Below, in pieces: positions 23,368 through 31,316 of a DNA stretch of 64,000 nucleotides. A program made the translations under genes and the position numbers. Each line of letters begins with the position of its first letter. The stretch's first letter is position 1. The stretch comes from CALFCX01 sp964603025 (GTDB lineage: Bacteria > Margulisbacteria > WOR-1 > JAKLHX01), in contig CAZRTO010000001.1 of NCBI GenBank assembly GCA_964603025.1, forward strand, positions 1 to 64,000, written 5' to 3'. The notes beneath the pieces were generated by a model, which worked only from the letters and a program-made list of their open reading frames with translations, ran no database searches and was not told where the DNA came from.

Positions 23368-24438
23368 ATGGACACGGAAAAGGCAATGCTTGTCGGGGTA
23401 GAGCTTAAAAAGGACAGGTGCTCTATTGAACCGTCGATGAAAGAGCTGGCTCTCCTGGCAAAAACTGCCGGCGCGCAAATAATAGGCAGCATCACTCAAA
23501 GCCGCGAAAAACCCGACCAGAAATATTTTATCGGCGAAGGAAAGCTGGAAGAACTGGCGTCTGCCGTCGCCGAGTCAGAAGCCGATCTTGTGATATTTGA
23601 CAATGAGCTCAGCCCCTCACAGGAAAGGAATCTTGAAGAACGCCTGGGCCTCAAAGTGATAGACCGCACGGAGCTTATCCTTGACATATTCGCCCAGCAC
23701 GCGTCATCTCATGAAGGCCGTCTTCAGGTAGAACTGGCCCAGAACCAGTTCATGCTGACCAGGCTGTCCGGAAAAGGCATCATGCTATCCAGGCTGGGCG
23801 GCGGGATAGGCACTAGAGGGCCGGGCGAGACCAAGCTTGAAAAAGACAAAAGACGCATACGCTACAGGATATCGCTGCTCAAAAAAGATCTTGAGAACAT
23901 AAGAAAAGCAAGGAATACCAGAAAGCACACAAGGACCACCTCCGGGATCAAGAACATCTCAATAATAGGATATACGAACGCCGGCAAATCCACGCTCTTG
24001 AACTCTCTGACCAAGTCAACCGTGCTGGCCGAGGACAAGCTCTTTGCGACGCTGGATACGACCACCCGAAAACTGTATATCGCGGAAAACAAGAATGTTC
24101 TTTTATCCGATACCGTCGGCTTTATCCAAAAACTCCCCCATCAGCTCATCGACGCCTTCAAGGCCACTCTTGATGAAGTGGTCGATTCGGACATGCTTCT
24201 TCATGTGGTGGACGCTTCCAGCCCGGACATGGAAAGGCAGATAGATTCGGTCTACAATGTGCTGGAAGAGCTCGGAGCGATAAGCAAACCGATGATAACC
24301 GTGTTCAACAAGGCCGATCTGTTGACATCTCCAATAGAAAGAAGCATAGCGGAAAAGTACAGGCCAAGCGTAGTCGTCTCAGCCTACAAAAGGACCGGGC
24401 TCCAGCAATTGAAAGAAGCTATATCGACCTCCCTATAG
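23368..24438 (+). CDS. hflX: GTPase HflX
   Basis: 356 aa, shorter than E. coli HflX (about 426) because the C-terminal tail is missing. The HflX-specific N-terminal domain (QKYFIGEGKLEELA, DNELSPSQERNLEE, VIDRTELILDIFAQHA) and GGIGTRGPGETKLE precede a G domain with GYTNAGKST (G1), TLDTTTR (G2), DTVGFI (G3) and FNKADL (NKxD). Family members split 70S/100S ribosomes under stress. The 3' end overlaps the convergent DAHP synthase gene by 20 bp with no terminator between. Confidence 0.96.
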   Translation: MDTEKAMLVGVELKKDRCSIEPSMKELALLAKTAGAQIIGSITQSREKPDQKYFIGEGKLEELASAVAESEADLVIFDNELSPSQERNLEERLGLKVIDRTELILDIFAQHASSHEGRLQVELAQNQFMLTRLSGKGIMLSRLGGGIGTRGPGETKLEKDKRRIRYRISLLKKDLENIRKARNTRKHTRTTSGIKNISIIGYTNAGKSTLLNSLTKSTVLAEDKLFATLDTTTRKLYIAENKNVLLSDTVGFIQKLPHQLIDAFKATLDEVVDSDMLLHVVDASSPDMERQIDSVYNVLEELGAISKPMITVFNKADLLTSPIERSIAEKYRPSVVVSAYKRTGLQQLKEAISTSL

Positions 24439-25438
24439 AAGCGGCGACCGGTTTGAGCTCTTCCATCAGTTTTTCAAAATTATCAAAATTGAGCGTTTGC
24501 GACCCGTCCGACATCGCCTCTTCGGGATTGGGGCACACCTCGAGGATGAGCCCGTCGGCCCCGGCCGCGACGGCGGCCTTGGCCATAGAAGATACCAGGC
24601 TTCTCTTGCCAACAGCATGGCTTGGATCTATCACTATAGGAAGATGGCTGAGCTCTTTGATCACAGGCACCGCGCTGAGATCGAGAGTATTGCGGGTATA
24701 GGTCTCAAAAGTCCTTATGCCCCGTTCGCATAGCATTACGTCTTTGTTGCCTTCGCTCATGATATATTCCGCGGACATCAGCAGCTCCTCTATTGTCGCG
24801 GAAAGCCCTCTTTTAAGCAGGACCGGTTTCCTGGTCTTGCCGACCTCCTTAAGGAGGGAAAAATTCTGCATATTCCGGGCGCCTATCTGTATAACGTCCG
24901 CGTATTTCTCAACAAGGGCAACATCCCTGGTGTCCATGACCTCTGTCACCATAGGCAGACCTGTTTCTTTTCTGGCTTCGGCCAACAGCTTGAGCCCCTC
25001 TTCCCCCATCCCCTGGAAGCTGTAAGGTGACGTCCTGGGCTTGAAAGCTCCTCCGCGCAGCGCGGAAGCCCCGGATCTTTTAACCGCCCGCGCGGTAGAT
25101 AATATCTGCTCCCTGCTTTCCACGGAACACGGGCCGGCAAAAACGGCTATCTTCGCGCCGCTGCCGACCGGCACTTTTTTATCTATGGTAACGACCGTAT
25201 CAAGAGGATGGAATTCCCTGCTCACAAGCTTATACGGCTTCCTGACATGTATTATCTGCGCTACCCCCGGCATTATGGAAATGGTCTCAAGCTGGATCGT
25301 TGACTTGTCTCCGATAGCACCGATAATGCTCTGCTCGACCCCTTTGGACAGATGAACGCCAAAACCGTGTTTTTTAAGTTTTTCGATGACCTGATTGATC
25401 TCGTTCTCGGTCGCGCTGTGCTTCATCACTATGATCAC
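24419..25438 (-). CDS. aroF: 3-deoxy-7-phosphoheptulonate synthase (Thermotoga/Bacillus-type)
   Basis: 339 aa. An N-terminal ferredoxin-like regulatory domain (about 1-70) is fused to the DAHP synthase/KDO8P synthase barrel: IAVFAGPCSVESREQI, LRGGAFKPRTSPYSFQG, VTEVMDTRDV, QIGARNMQNFSLLKEVG, VLLKRG, ERGIRTFE and VIDPSHAVGKR. It makes the first intermediate of the shikimate pathway. The N-terminal domain in this group mediates feedback by aromatic amino acids. It follows aroH by 12 bp. Confidence 0.96.
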   Translation of the reverse strand: MIIVMKHSATENEINQVIEKLKKHGFGVHLSKGVEQSIIGAIGDKSTIQLETISIMPGVAQIIHVRKPYKLVSREFHPLDTVVTIDKKVPVGSGAKIAVFAGPCSVESREQILSTARAVKRSGASALRGGAFKPRTSPYSFQGMGEEGLKLLAEARKETGLPMVTEVMDTRDVALVEKYADVIQIGARNMQNFSLLKEVGKTRKPVLLKRGLSATIEELLMSAEYIMSEGNKDVMLCERGIRTFETYTRNTLDLSAVPVIKELSHLPIVIDPSHAVGKRSLVSSMAKAAVAAGADGLILEVCPNPEEAMSDGSQTLNFDNFEKLMEELKPVAASIGRSI

Positions 25439-25450
25439 GGAAGGCCCTCC

Positions 25451-25840
25451 TTAGCTCAGATAATAGTTGTTTTTGTTCTTTGCCGACAAGTCCGGTCTGA
25501 GTTTCCGGGCTTCGTCCAGATAAACGTGCTTGATCTTATCCTGAGATTTTTCGCTGTTGATCAAAAGCAGCACCCTTATGCATTTTTTAAGGCTTCCCTC
25601 AATATCGATCTCATTGGTGCACATAAGGGGAGTATAAAGCCATCCCATTTCCCTTGCGGCGATGGCCGGGAATTCTTTTGTCAGGTCGGACGTGACGGAA
25701 AATATCGCTGCGGCTATATCCTCCACCTTAATCTTGTTCACGGAGATGATCTTTTCAAGCAGCATCTCAGTTGCAAAGACTATAGCGTCCTTTTCGTTCT
25801 TTTTTACGGTTATAGCCCCTCTGACCCCGCGAGTCGCCAT
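25451..25840 (-). CDS. aroH: Chorismate mutase, AroH class
   Basis: 129 aa, matching the ~127-aa monofunctional trimeric AroH enzyme of Bacillus and unlike the helical AroQ type. RGVRGAITVKKNEKDAI at the start, a central AAIFSVTSDLTKEFPAIAAR, the MGWLYTPLMCTNEI block and RVLLLIN all align with AroH. With the DAHP synthase next to it, it gives entry and branch-point steps towards phenylalanine and tyrosine. Confidence 0.95.
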   Translation of the reverse strand: MATRGVRGAITVKKNEKDAIVFATEMLLEKIISVNKIKVEDIAAAIFSVTSDLTKEFPAIAAREMGWLYTPLMCTNEIDIEGSLKKCIRVLLLINSEKSQDKIKHVYLDEARKLRPDLSAKNKNNYYLS

Positions 25841-25841
25841 T

Positions 25842-26561
25842 TCAGCTTATTTCTCCTGATTTTATATTTATTATTTTACCATTTGCCGTTTCCAATAGCA
25901 ATGAACCGTCGCTCTCAAGACCGACGGCCTTGCCTCTGAATTGACCGCCGGAAGCTGTGATATCAACCTCTCTTCCCAAAGTGTCTGAATGCTCCTCTAC
26001 CTTTTTCAGCAGTTCGTCCCCTCTGCCGCGCTCGAGCATAATGATTAGCTCCTCCAAGGCAGGAAAATACTCCACCAGAAAGGCATCCTGTTCACACCTT
26101 TTCCCTGATCGCACGAGAACCGAGGTGGCCGTCCGCCTTATATCCTCCGGGAAATCAGCCTGTTCCGTATTTAAATTCAATCCGATGCCTATTATCAGCG
26201 CCCCTCCGCTTTGTTCAACAAGTATTCCTCCCGCCTTTTTATCTGCCAACATGACATCATTCGGCCATTTTATCGACGCTTTAAGCCCGGAAAGTTTCTC
26301 TATCGCGATGACGGCGGCAAGGGCCGCTGCGGGACAAAGCAATGATCGGCCCGGAGATTTCAAGTGGTCTTTAAGTATGACGGAAAGATAAAGCCCCGTA
26401 CCGGGGGGCGAGAACCAGCTCCTGCCCATCCTGCCCTTGCCTTTTGTCTGGGCCAGAGCTAGTACGGCCAGCCCGTCGGAATCCGGCCGGTCCAGGAGCG
26501 CCTTCGCGTACTCGTTGGTGGAGCCGACCTCAGCCAGCCGTATGACGGTGTGGCCGATCAA
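25842..26561 (-). CDS. birA: Biotin-[acetyl-CoA carboxylase] ligase, catalytic-only form
   Basis: 239 aa with no N-terminal helix-turn-helix, so not a biotin-operon repressor. The catalytic features are QTKGKGRMGRSWFSPPGTGLYLS (biotin/AMP loop), IKWPNDVMLADKKAGGILVE and IIGIGLNLN. The C-terminal SH3-like domain is present. It modifies AccB (19447-19914). It lies between the SLH protein and aroH with 1-2 bp gaps. Confidence 0.95.
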   Translation of the reverse strand: MIGHTVIRLAEVGSTNEYAKALLDRPDSDGLAVLALAQTKGKGRMGRSWFSPPGTGLYLSVILKDHLKSPGRSLLCPAAALAAVIAIEKLSGLKASIKWPNDVMLADKKAGGILVEQSGGALIIGIGLNLNTEQADFPEDIRRTATSVLVRSGKRCEQDAFLVEYFPALEELIIMLERGRGDELLKKVEEHSDTLGREVDITASGGQFRGKAVGLESDGSLLLETANGKIINIKSGEIS

Positions 26562-26563
26562 GC

Positions 26564-27997
26564 CTAAAACTTTCCGGAAAGGGAAATGCTGAAAAGATCT
26601 GAATTTTCAACGGCAGCGTTAGGCTCCCGTTCGGTCCTGTAGCTGAAAGCAAGGTCCGAGTCCCTGCCGAGGGCGAACAGAAGCCCCCCTTCCAGGGTAA
26701 GCCTTGATCCGGGCTCTCCTTTGCCGAATTTATAAGATGTCGAAAGGTCCAAAGCTCCCCTTCCAGTCAGGCTCAAGCTGTCGGCAATGGTCTTTTTTAG
26801 GCGCATGGACACGCGTCTTGCTCCGTTCGCGGCCGGTCTGTCAAAGGCGTCGTAGCCCAAAAAGCTCCACTGATCAAGAACATCTGGCTCGACAAGATAT
26901 CCGGAGCCTGCAAGAGTAAAGTTCAGCCCTATATCCGTCCCGGAATTGAACAGATCGGTCATATCCAGGTCCTGAATGACGGCCATGCGGCTCTGCGTTA
27001 TATCATGAAAAACACCGGCTTTTATCTGAGTGGAAGACCTCATATTGGCAAAAGGTCTCGAGACCAGCATGACAGATGGTTTAAGGTTTGTAACGGACGG
27101 GGCTGAAACATTAGGGTTCTGATAGAAATAATCCCCCGCAAATGACAGCACCCCCGAGTTAAGAACGGCTATTTTATCAAAAGGCAGGGAAATTTTTCCG
27201 CTTATCCGGCTGACTCCCACCTGTCCCGGCGCTGACGGGTCCGAGGGATCGACCATATGGGCATAATACCCTATTTGTCCCTCAAGGAAATAAATTCTTG
27301 AAGAGAGGCTCATCCCGGGATAAGGTCTGTCATACACCCGTCCGTATTCCGAAGGGAATGCGGAAGCTCCGGAAAGATGGCGTTGAGGTCCGGGTCCATA
27401 AGCAGCCCTCAACAAGACCGGAACGCCCAAGTTCGCATGAAATTCGCTATCCACATCAATAAGGCGCGTGAGAAGGGCTTCTCCTCCTCCGTAAAACCCG
27501 CCGTCCATGGTATCCAAAGTAACCCTGACCTTGCCCGCATTGTCCATATGTGAAAGCGCTGAGGCTATCAGCCGGTAGTTAAATGACGTCGTTTTCAGTC
27601 CTGATATCGACGACATAATGCGTGTCTCAAAAGCCCCTGAGAAAGAAATGCTGCCTGACGAAGGCTGTTTCATAACCCTGATCTCGGATTTGAGCTCCGA
27701 AGCCATCTTGTCAAAAGCGGCATACCCAAGGCTGTCGGCCATCTTCGCCAGAAATACCGCGGTCTCGTATCTTGTGAGAGGCTTTGTCCCTCGGAAAGTA
27801 CCGTCCGGAAAACCCTGAGTGACCCCCATGTTGACCAGTTTGTACACGGATGGAGCCGCCCAGTGCGAGTCCGGCATGTCACGGAACTTGAATTCTTCGG
27901 TGCCGCCCCCGGTCACCACCGGAAAAGATTCCTGCGCAAATGCGCAAGACGCAAGGACCACTATCAGCATAACGGCATGCAACGATCTCTTCTTCAT
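26564..27997 (-). CDS. SLH-domain, porin-like outer membrane protein
   Basis: 477 aa from the ATG preceded by GGAGG. Signal peptide (...LIVVLASCAFA), a short linker, one SLH domain at about 37-90 (FRDMPDSHWAAPSVYKLVNM, GFPDGTFRGTKPLTRYETAV), a short charged helix, then about 350 residues of alternating beta pattern. These end in an aromatic terminal strand (SDLFSISLSGKF), as in outer membrane barrels. This layout matches OmpM/SLH porins that tether the outer membrane to the cell wall in diderm Terrabacteria. Whether it forms a pore is inference. Confidence 0.82.
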   Translation of the reverse strand: MKKRSLHAVMLIVVLASCAFAQESFPVVTGGGTEEFKFRDMPDSHWAAPSVYKLVNMGVTQGFPDGTFRGTKPLTRYETAVFLAKMADSLGYAAFDKMASELKSEIRVMKQPSSGSISFSGAFETRIMSSISGLKTTSFNYRLIASALSHMDNAGKVRVTLDTMDGGFYGGGEALLTRLIDVDSEFHANLGVPVLLRAAYGPGPQRHLSGASAFPSEYGRVYDRPYPGMSLSSRIYFLEGQIGYYAHMVDPSDPSAPGQVGVSRISGKISLPFDKIAVLNSGVLSFAGDYFYQNPNVSAPSVTNLKPSVMLVSRPFANMRSSTQIKAGVFHDITQSRMAVIQDLDMTDLFNSGTDIGLNFTLAGSGYLVEPDVLDQWSFLGYDAFDRPAANGARRVSMRLKKTIADSLSLTGRGALDLSTSYKFGKGEPGSRLTLEGGLLFALGRDSDLAFSYRTEREPNAAVENSDLFSISLSGKF

Positions 27998-28025
27998 AGA
28001 ACGCTTACCTCCGATCAATAAGCTA

Positions 28026-29156
28026 TCAGCTCCCGTAGGCCTTCGATATTATTATGCGGGCAATATCAAAGACCGCCTTTGGATTGCTGATGCGGGATAT
28101 TTTTTTCTTAAAAGCGGAATGGAACGAGGGCTTCAAAAAGTCCATGAGGCAGGTCCCGATCCTATTGATATCCCTGCAGATAACACCCACGCCGCTGTCA
28201 ACCACATATTTCACATTCCCTTCTTCCTGTCCGGGAAGCCAGCTGGTTATTATCAGCGGAAGTTCTTTGGCAAGGGCTTCGGCTATAGAGCCCGGACCGG
28301 CCTTGGTTATGACAAGATCTGAAGCCCCCATGATATCAGGGACTTCATTGGTAAAGCCGTAAACCTTGATCGGGAACGGCAAAGCGGGAGAAGTCTTTTC
28401 AAGATCTCTTTTGAGCTTTTGGTTGCGCCCGGCGATAACTACCATTTGTATCCGCGGGGTCTCCCGGGCAATGAACTTTACGATCTTCTTCATGTTGCCC
28501 CCGCCCTCTCCACCGCCCATCAGCAGCACCGTAAAAAGGTCCTGAGCCAACCCCATGTCGCGTCTCAGGATCTTCTTATCCCTTGTGCTTTTGATGAACT
28601 TGGGATCGATGGGCAATCCTATCACCTGTACCCTTGACTGATCGGCACCGTACTTAATACAGGCCAAACGGGCCTCTTCGGTGGCCACGATTATCCGGTC
28701 CGCTTCGTTGCAGACCCATGCCCTGTGCAGGCTCACCGGGTCGGTCACCACGGTAATGAGCGGAACAACGTGTCCGGCAAGCCCCATGGACCTTATGGTT
28801 ATATGATTCAAAAGAGGATGAACGGACACGATAAGATCTGGTTTTCTTTTTGAGATGAGACGGGCAAGCTCCTTCTCGAGAAAAGGCCTTGCCATTTTTT
28901 CCATCTGCTGGACCTTTTTGATATCGTTGAACCAGTAATAGAGCATTCCCCACATCTTGGGAGAATACTTGATCACCGGAGCATAAAGCTTGGCAAGAAT
29001 ATTCAAAAACCCGCTGCATTCTGCAAAAACATCCACCATTTCCTGTACCGGCGGATCGTTCTTCTTTAGTTCCTCGACAGTCTTGATCAGCGCCGCGGCC
29101 GCGCTCCGGTGTCCGCCGCCCGTATCAGAAAAAAGGTATAGTATCTTTTTCTTCAT
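28026..29156 (-). CDS. MGDG synthase/MurG-like glycosyltransferase
   Basis: 376 aa. LYLFSDTGGGHRSAAAALIK is the N-terminal signature of monogalactosyldiacylglycerol synthase and processive diacylglycerol glucosyltransferase (GT28). The C-terminal half has LLMGGGEGGGNMKK and SDLVITKAGPGSIAEALAKELPLI, the UDP-sugar-binding side. It probably makes a glycolipid. Start by ATGA overlap with galE, which would provide UDP-galactose. Confidence 0.88.
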   Translation of the reverse strand: MKKKILYLFSDTGGGHRSAAAALIKTVEELKKNDPPVQEMVDVFAECSGFLNILAKLYAPVIKYSPKMWGMLYYWFNDIKKVQQMEKMARPFLEKELARLISKRKPDLIVSVHPLLNHITIRSMGLAGHVVPLITVVTDPVSLHRAWVCNEADRIIVATEEARLACIKYGADQSRVQVIGLPIDPKFIKSTRDKKILRRDMGLAQDLFTVLLMGGGEGGGNMKKIVKFIARETPRIQMVVIAGRNQKLKRDLEKTSPALPFPIKVYGFTNEVPDIMGASDLVITKAGPGSIAEALAKELPLIITSWLPGQEEGNVKYVVDSGVGVICRDINRIGTCLMDFLKPSFHSAFKKKISRISNPKAVFDIARIIISKAYGS

Positions 29157-30145
29157 TTTTTGTAGCCTTCGGGGTGCTCTCTCATCCATGCCCAAGTGTC
29201 CGAAATGATCTTTTCAATATCGGAATTCTCGGCTTTCCAGCCGAGCTCAGAGAATATCTTTTCGGAGCTTGCTATCAGCGCCGGCGGGTCCCCGGGCCTC
29301 CGCGGGCACAGCAGAGCATCTATCTTTTTCCCCGTTACTTTCTCCGCTGCTGCAACTATCTCTTTTACGGAAAACCCCTTCTCGCTGCCGAGATTATAGA
29401 TGGAGCTTTCGGCGCTGGGACCAAAAAGCTTTTTCAAGGCCAGTATATGGGCCCTTGCAAGGTCCTTTACATGTATATAGTCGCGTATGCATGTTCCGTC
29501 GCGTGTCGGATAATCCGAACCGAATATCGATACGCTCTTGTTCTTTCCGGAAGCCGCGCAAAGCACCAGCGGGATGAGGTGGGTCTCCACCGACCTGTCC
29601 TCGCCCAGATCGTTGTCAAGATCGGCCCCCGAAGCATTGAAATATCTCAGGCTCACATACTTGATGCCGTAAGCAAGGTCATACCATTTTACATACTGCT
29701 CGACAATAAGCTTGGTCTCTCCGTAGGCATTTGAAGGGGCCAGCCTGGCGGATTCGGTCACGGGGATCTCGCTGGGCTCCCCGTAAACCGCAGCGGAAGA
29801 GGAAAAAACGAATCTTTTTACGTTAGTCTCGGCCATTGCATCCAAAAGATTGAAGCTTGCAAGGATGTTATTGGCAAAATACTTGGAAGGATCTGCCATC
29901 GACTCCGGGACTATAGTATAAGCGGCAAAATGAAGGACCGCGTCGAACTTCTCGCTACTCATAGCGGACAAAATATCCGACTTTTCCCTGAGGTCCCCCA
30001 CTATAAGCTTGACGCCTTCCGGAATGGTCTGTTTATGGCCGCATGAAAGGTTATCAAAGATCACCACCTCAAAACCAGCTCTGCGAAGCTGGCGTACGGT
30101 CACGCCGCCTATGAAACCTGCTCCGCCGGTAACAAGTACCTTCAC
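29153..30145 (-). CDS. galE: UDP-glucose 4-epimerase
   Basis: 330 aa. The GGAGFIGG dinucleotide motif (7-14), VGDLREKS, HFAAYTIVPESM, the SSSAAVYGEP strand, catalytic YGETK and RYFNASGA are all present. It interconverts UDP-glucose and UDP-galactose. It overlaps both neighbours by 4 nt (ATGA), making a tight three-gene glycosylation unit. Confidence 0.95.
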   Translation of the reverse strand: MKVLVTGGAGFIGGVTVRQLRRAGFEVVIFDNLSCGHKQTIPEGVKLIVGDLREKSDILSAMSSEKFDAVLHFAAYTIVPESMADPSKYFANNILASFNLLDAMAETNVKRFVFSSSAAVYGEPSEIPVTESARLAPSNAYGETKLIVEQYVKWYDLAYGIKYVSLRYFNASGADLDNDLGEDRSVETHLIPLVLCAASGKNKSVSIFGSDYPTRDGTCIRDYIHVKDLARAHILALKKLFGPSAESSIYNLGSEKGFSVKEIVAAAEKVTGKKIDALLCPRRPGDPPALIASSEKIFSELGWKAENSDIEKIISDTWAWMREHPEGYKK

Positions 30146-31302
30146 GCCTTTTTCCTTTCTAGGACCGCCCTATAAACGGCTTCTATCCTGTCCCCTATGG
30201 CCTTCCAGTTGTATTTCTCCTCTACCAGGCGTCTTCCGTGGGTGCCCATGCTTTTTGCAAGTCCGGGATCCTTGAGAATCTTGACGATCGCGCCCGCGAG
30301 GGCCTGCGGATCGCGGGGTTCTACAAGCAGACCGTTCTTGCCTTCATCCATCACGTTGTTAACTCCGGGAATATTGGACGCGACCACGGGAGTGTAGCAG
30401 GACATCGCCTCCAATTGCACTATGCCGAAAGCTTCTAGCCTGTTGATGGACGGAAAGACGAACATAGCGCTCGTGGAATAGAGCTCGACCATCTCATCAA
30501 TGTTGACCTTGCCTCGGAATTCTATATGGTCCCTTACTCCCACCCGGTCTATATAGGATTCGACATGCGGCTTTTCCTCTCCTTCGCCGCAGATAACGAA
30601 TTTTGCGTCCGGGACTTCCTTGAGCACAAGAGGAATGGCATGTACCAGATAATCGATCCCCTTGTTGGCCGCGAGACGCCCGAGAAAAAGCACCTTCTTC
30701 CTGTCCCTTTTCTCTTCGGTGATCCCCTGTTTGGCCCTGGAAGCGTCAAACATCTCATAATGGATGCCTATGGGTATCGCGTGGTGGGGAAAATGCTTCA
30801 TTACAGGTGAAGTGGAAGCATAGCTTTCGGTAGTGGTTATTATCGCGTCAACCCTGGGAAGCACCATTTTGGCATATAGATTTGTCAAGAACTCGACAGA
30901 TCTGATAACGAATCGCGGCATCCTGACCCCGAGGAACTTTTCAGACATGGTGGTATCACAGTGATAGGTAACGACATGGGGTATCTTGAGCCTGTCACGC
31001 ACAGCTCTCGTAAAGCCGAACGACGGACAGTGCGTATGCACAAGGTCAAAGCCATCAAGCATCTTTAGATTGAACTCCAAAGACACCGGCAGATACACAA
31101 AGTTCATCGCGTTGAGACGCTTTATGGTTATACCGTCCGATCTTTCTTCGGACGGAGCTCCTGCCTCTTTCGGGACATTATTCGTGATCACCGTCACATC
31201 GTGACCTCTTGAAGCAAGCTCCACAGAAAGGTCTTTCACATATTTTTCCGTGCCTCCGAAATGCGGAAAAAAATACGGGACAAGCATGGCTATCTTCATC
31301 AC
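30142..31302 (-). CDS. GT4-family glycosyltransferase
   Basis: 386 aa. GT-B fold: YFFPHFGGTEKYVKDLSVEL at the start, VLFLGRLAANKGIDYLVHAI and the EAFGIVQLEAMSCYTPVVAS E(x7)E motif followed by GLLVEPRDPQAL. It resembles PimB/1,2-diacylglycerol 3-glucosyltransferase-type enzymes. The exact donor and acceptor are not predictable. A second ATG directly after the first is equally possible. It is the first gene of the glycosylation trio and follows the TPR gene by 14 bp. Confidence 0.9.
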   Translation of the reverse strand: MMKIAMLVPYFFPHFGGTEKYVKDLSVELASRGHDVTVITNNVPKEAGAPSEERSDGITIKRLNAMNFVYLPVSLEFNLKMLDGFDLVHTHCPSFGFTRAVRDRLKIPHVVTYHCDTTMSEKFLGVRMPRFVIRSVEFLTNLYAKMVLPRVDAIITTTESYASTSPVMKHFPHHAIPIGIHYEMFDASRAKQGITEEKRDRKKVLFLGRLAANKGIDYLVHAIPLVLKEVPDAKFVICGEGEEKPHVESYIDRVGVRDHIEFRGKVNIDEMVELYSTSAMFVFPSINRLEAFGIVQLEAMSCYTPVVASNIPGVNNVMDEGKNGLLVEPRDPQALAGAIVKILKDPGLAKSMGTHGRRLVEEKYNWKAIGDRIEAVYRAVLERKKA

Positions 31303-31316
31303 GGGTCTCCTTTCTT

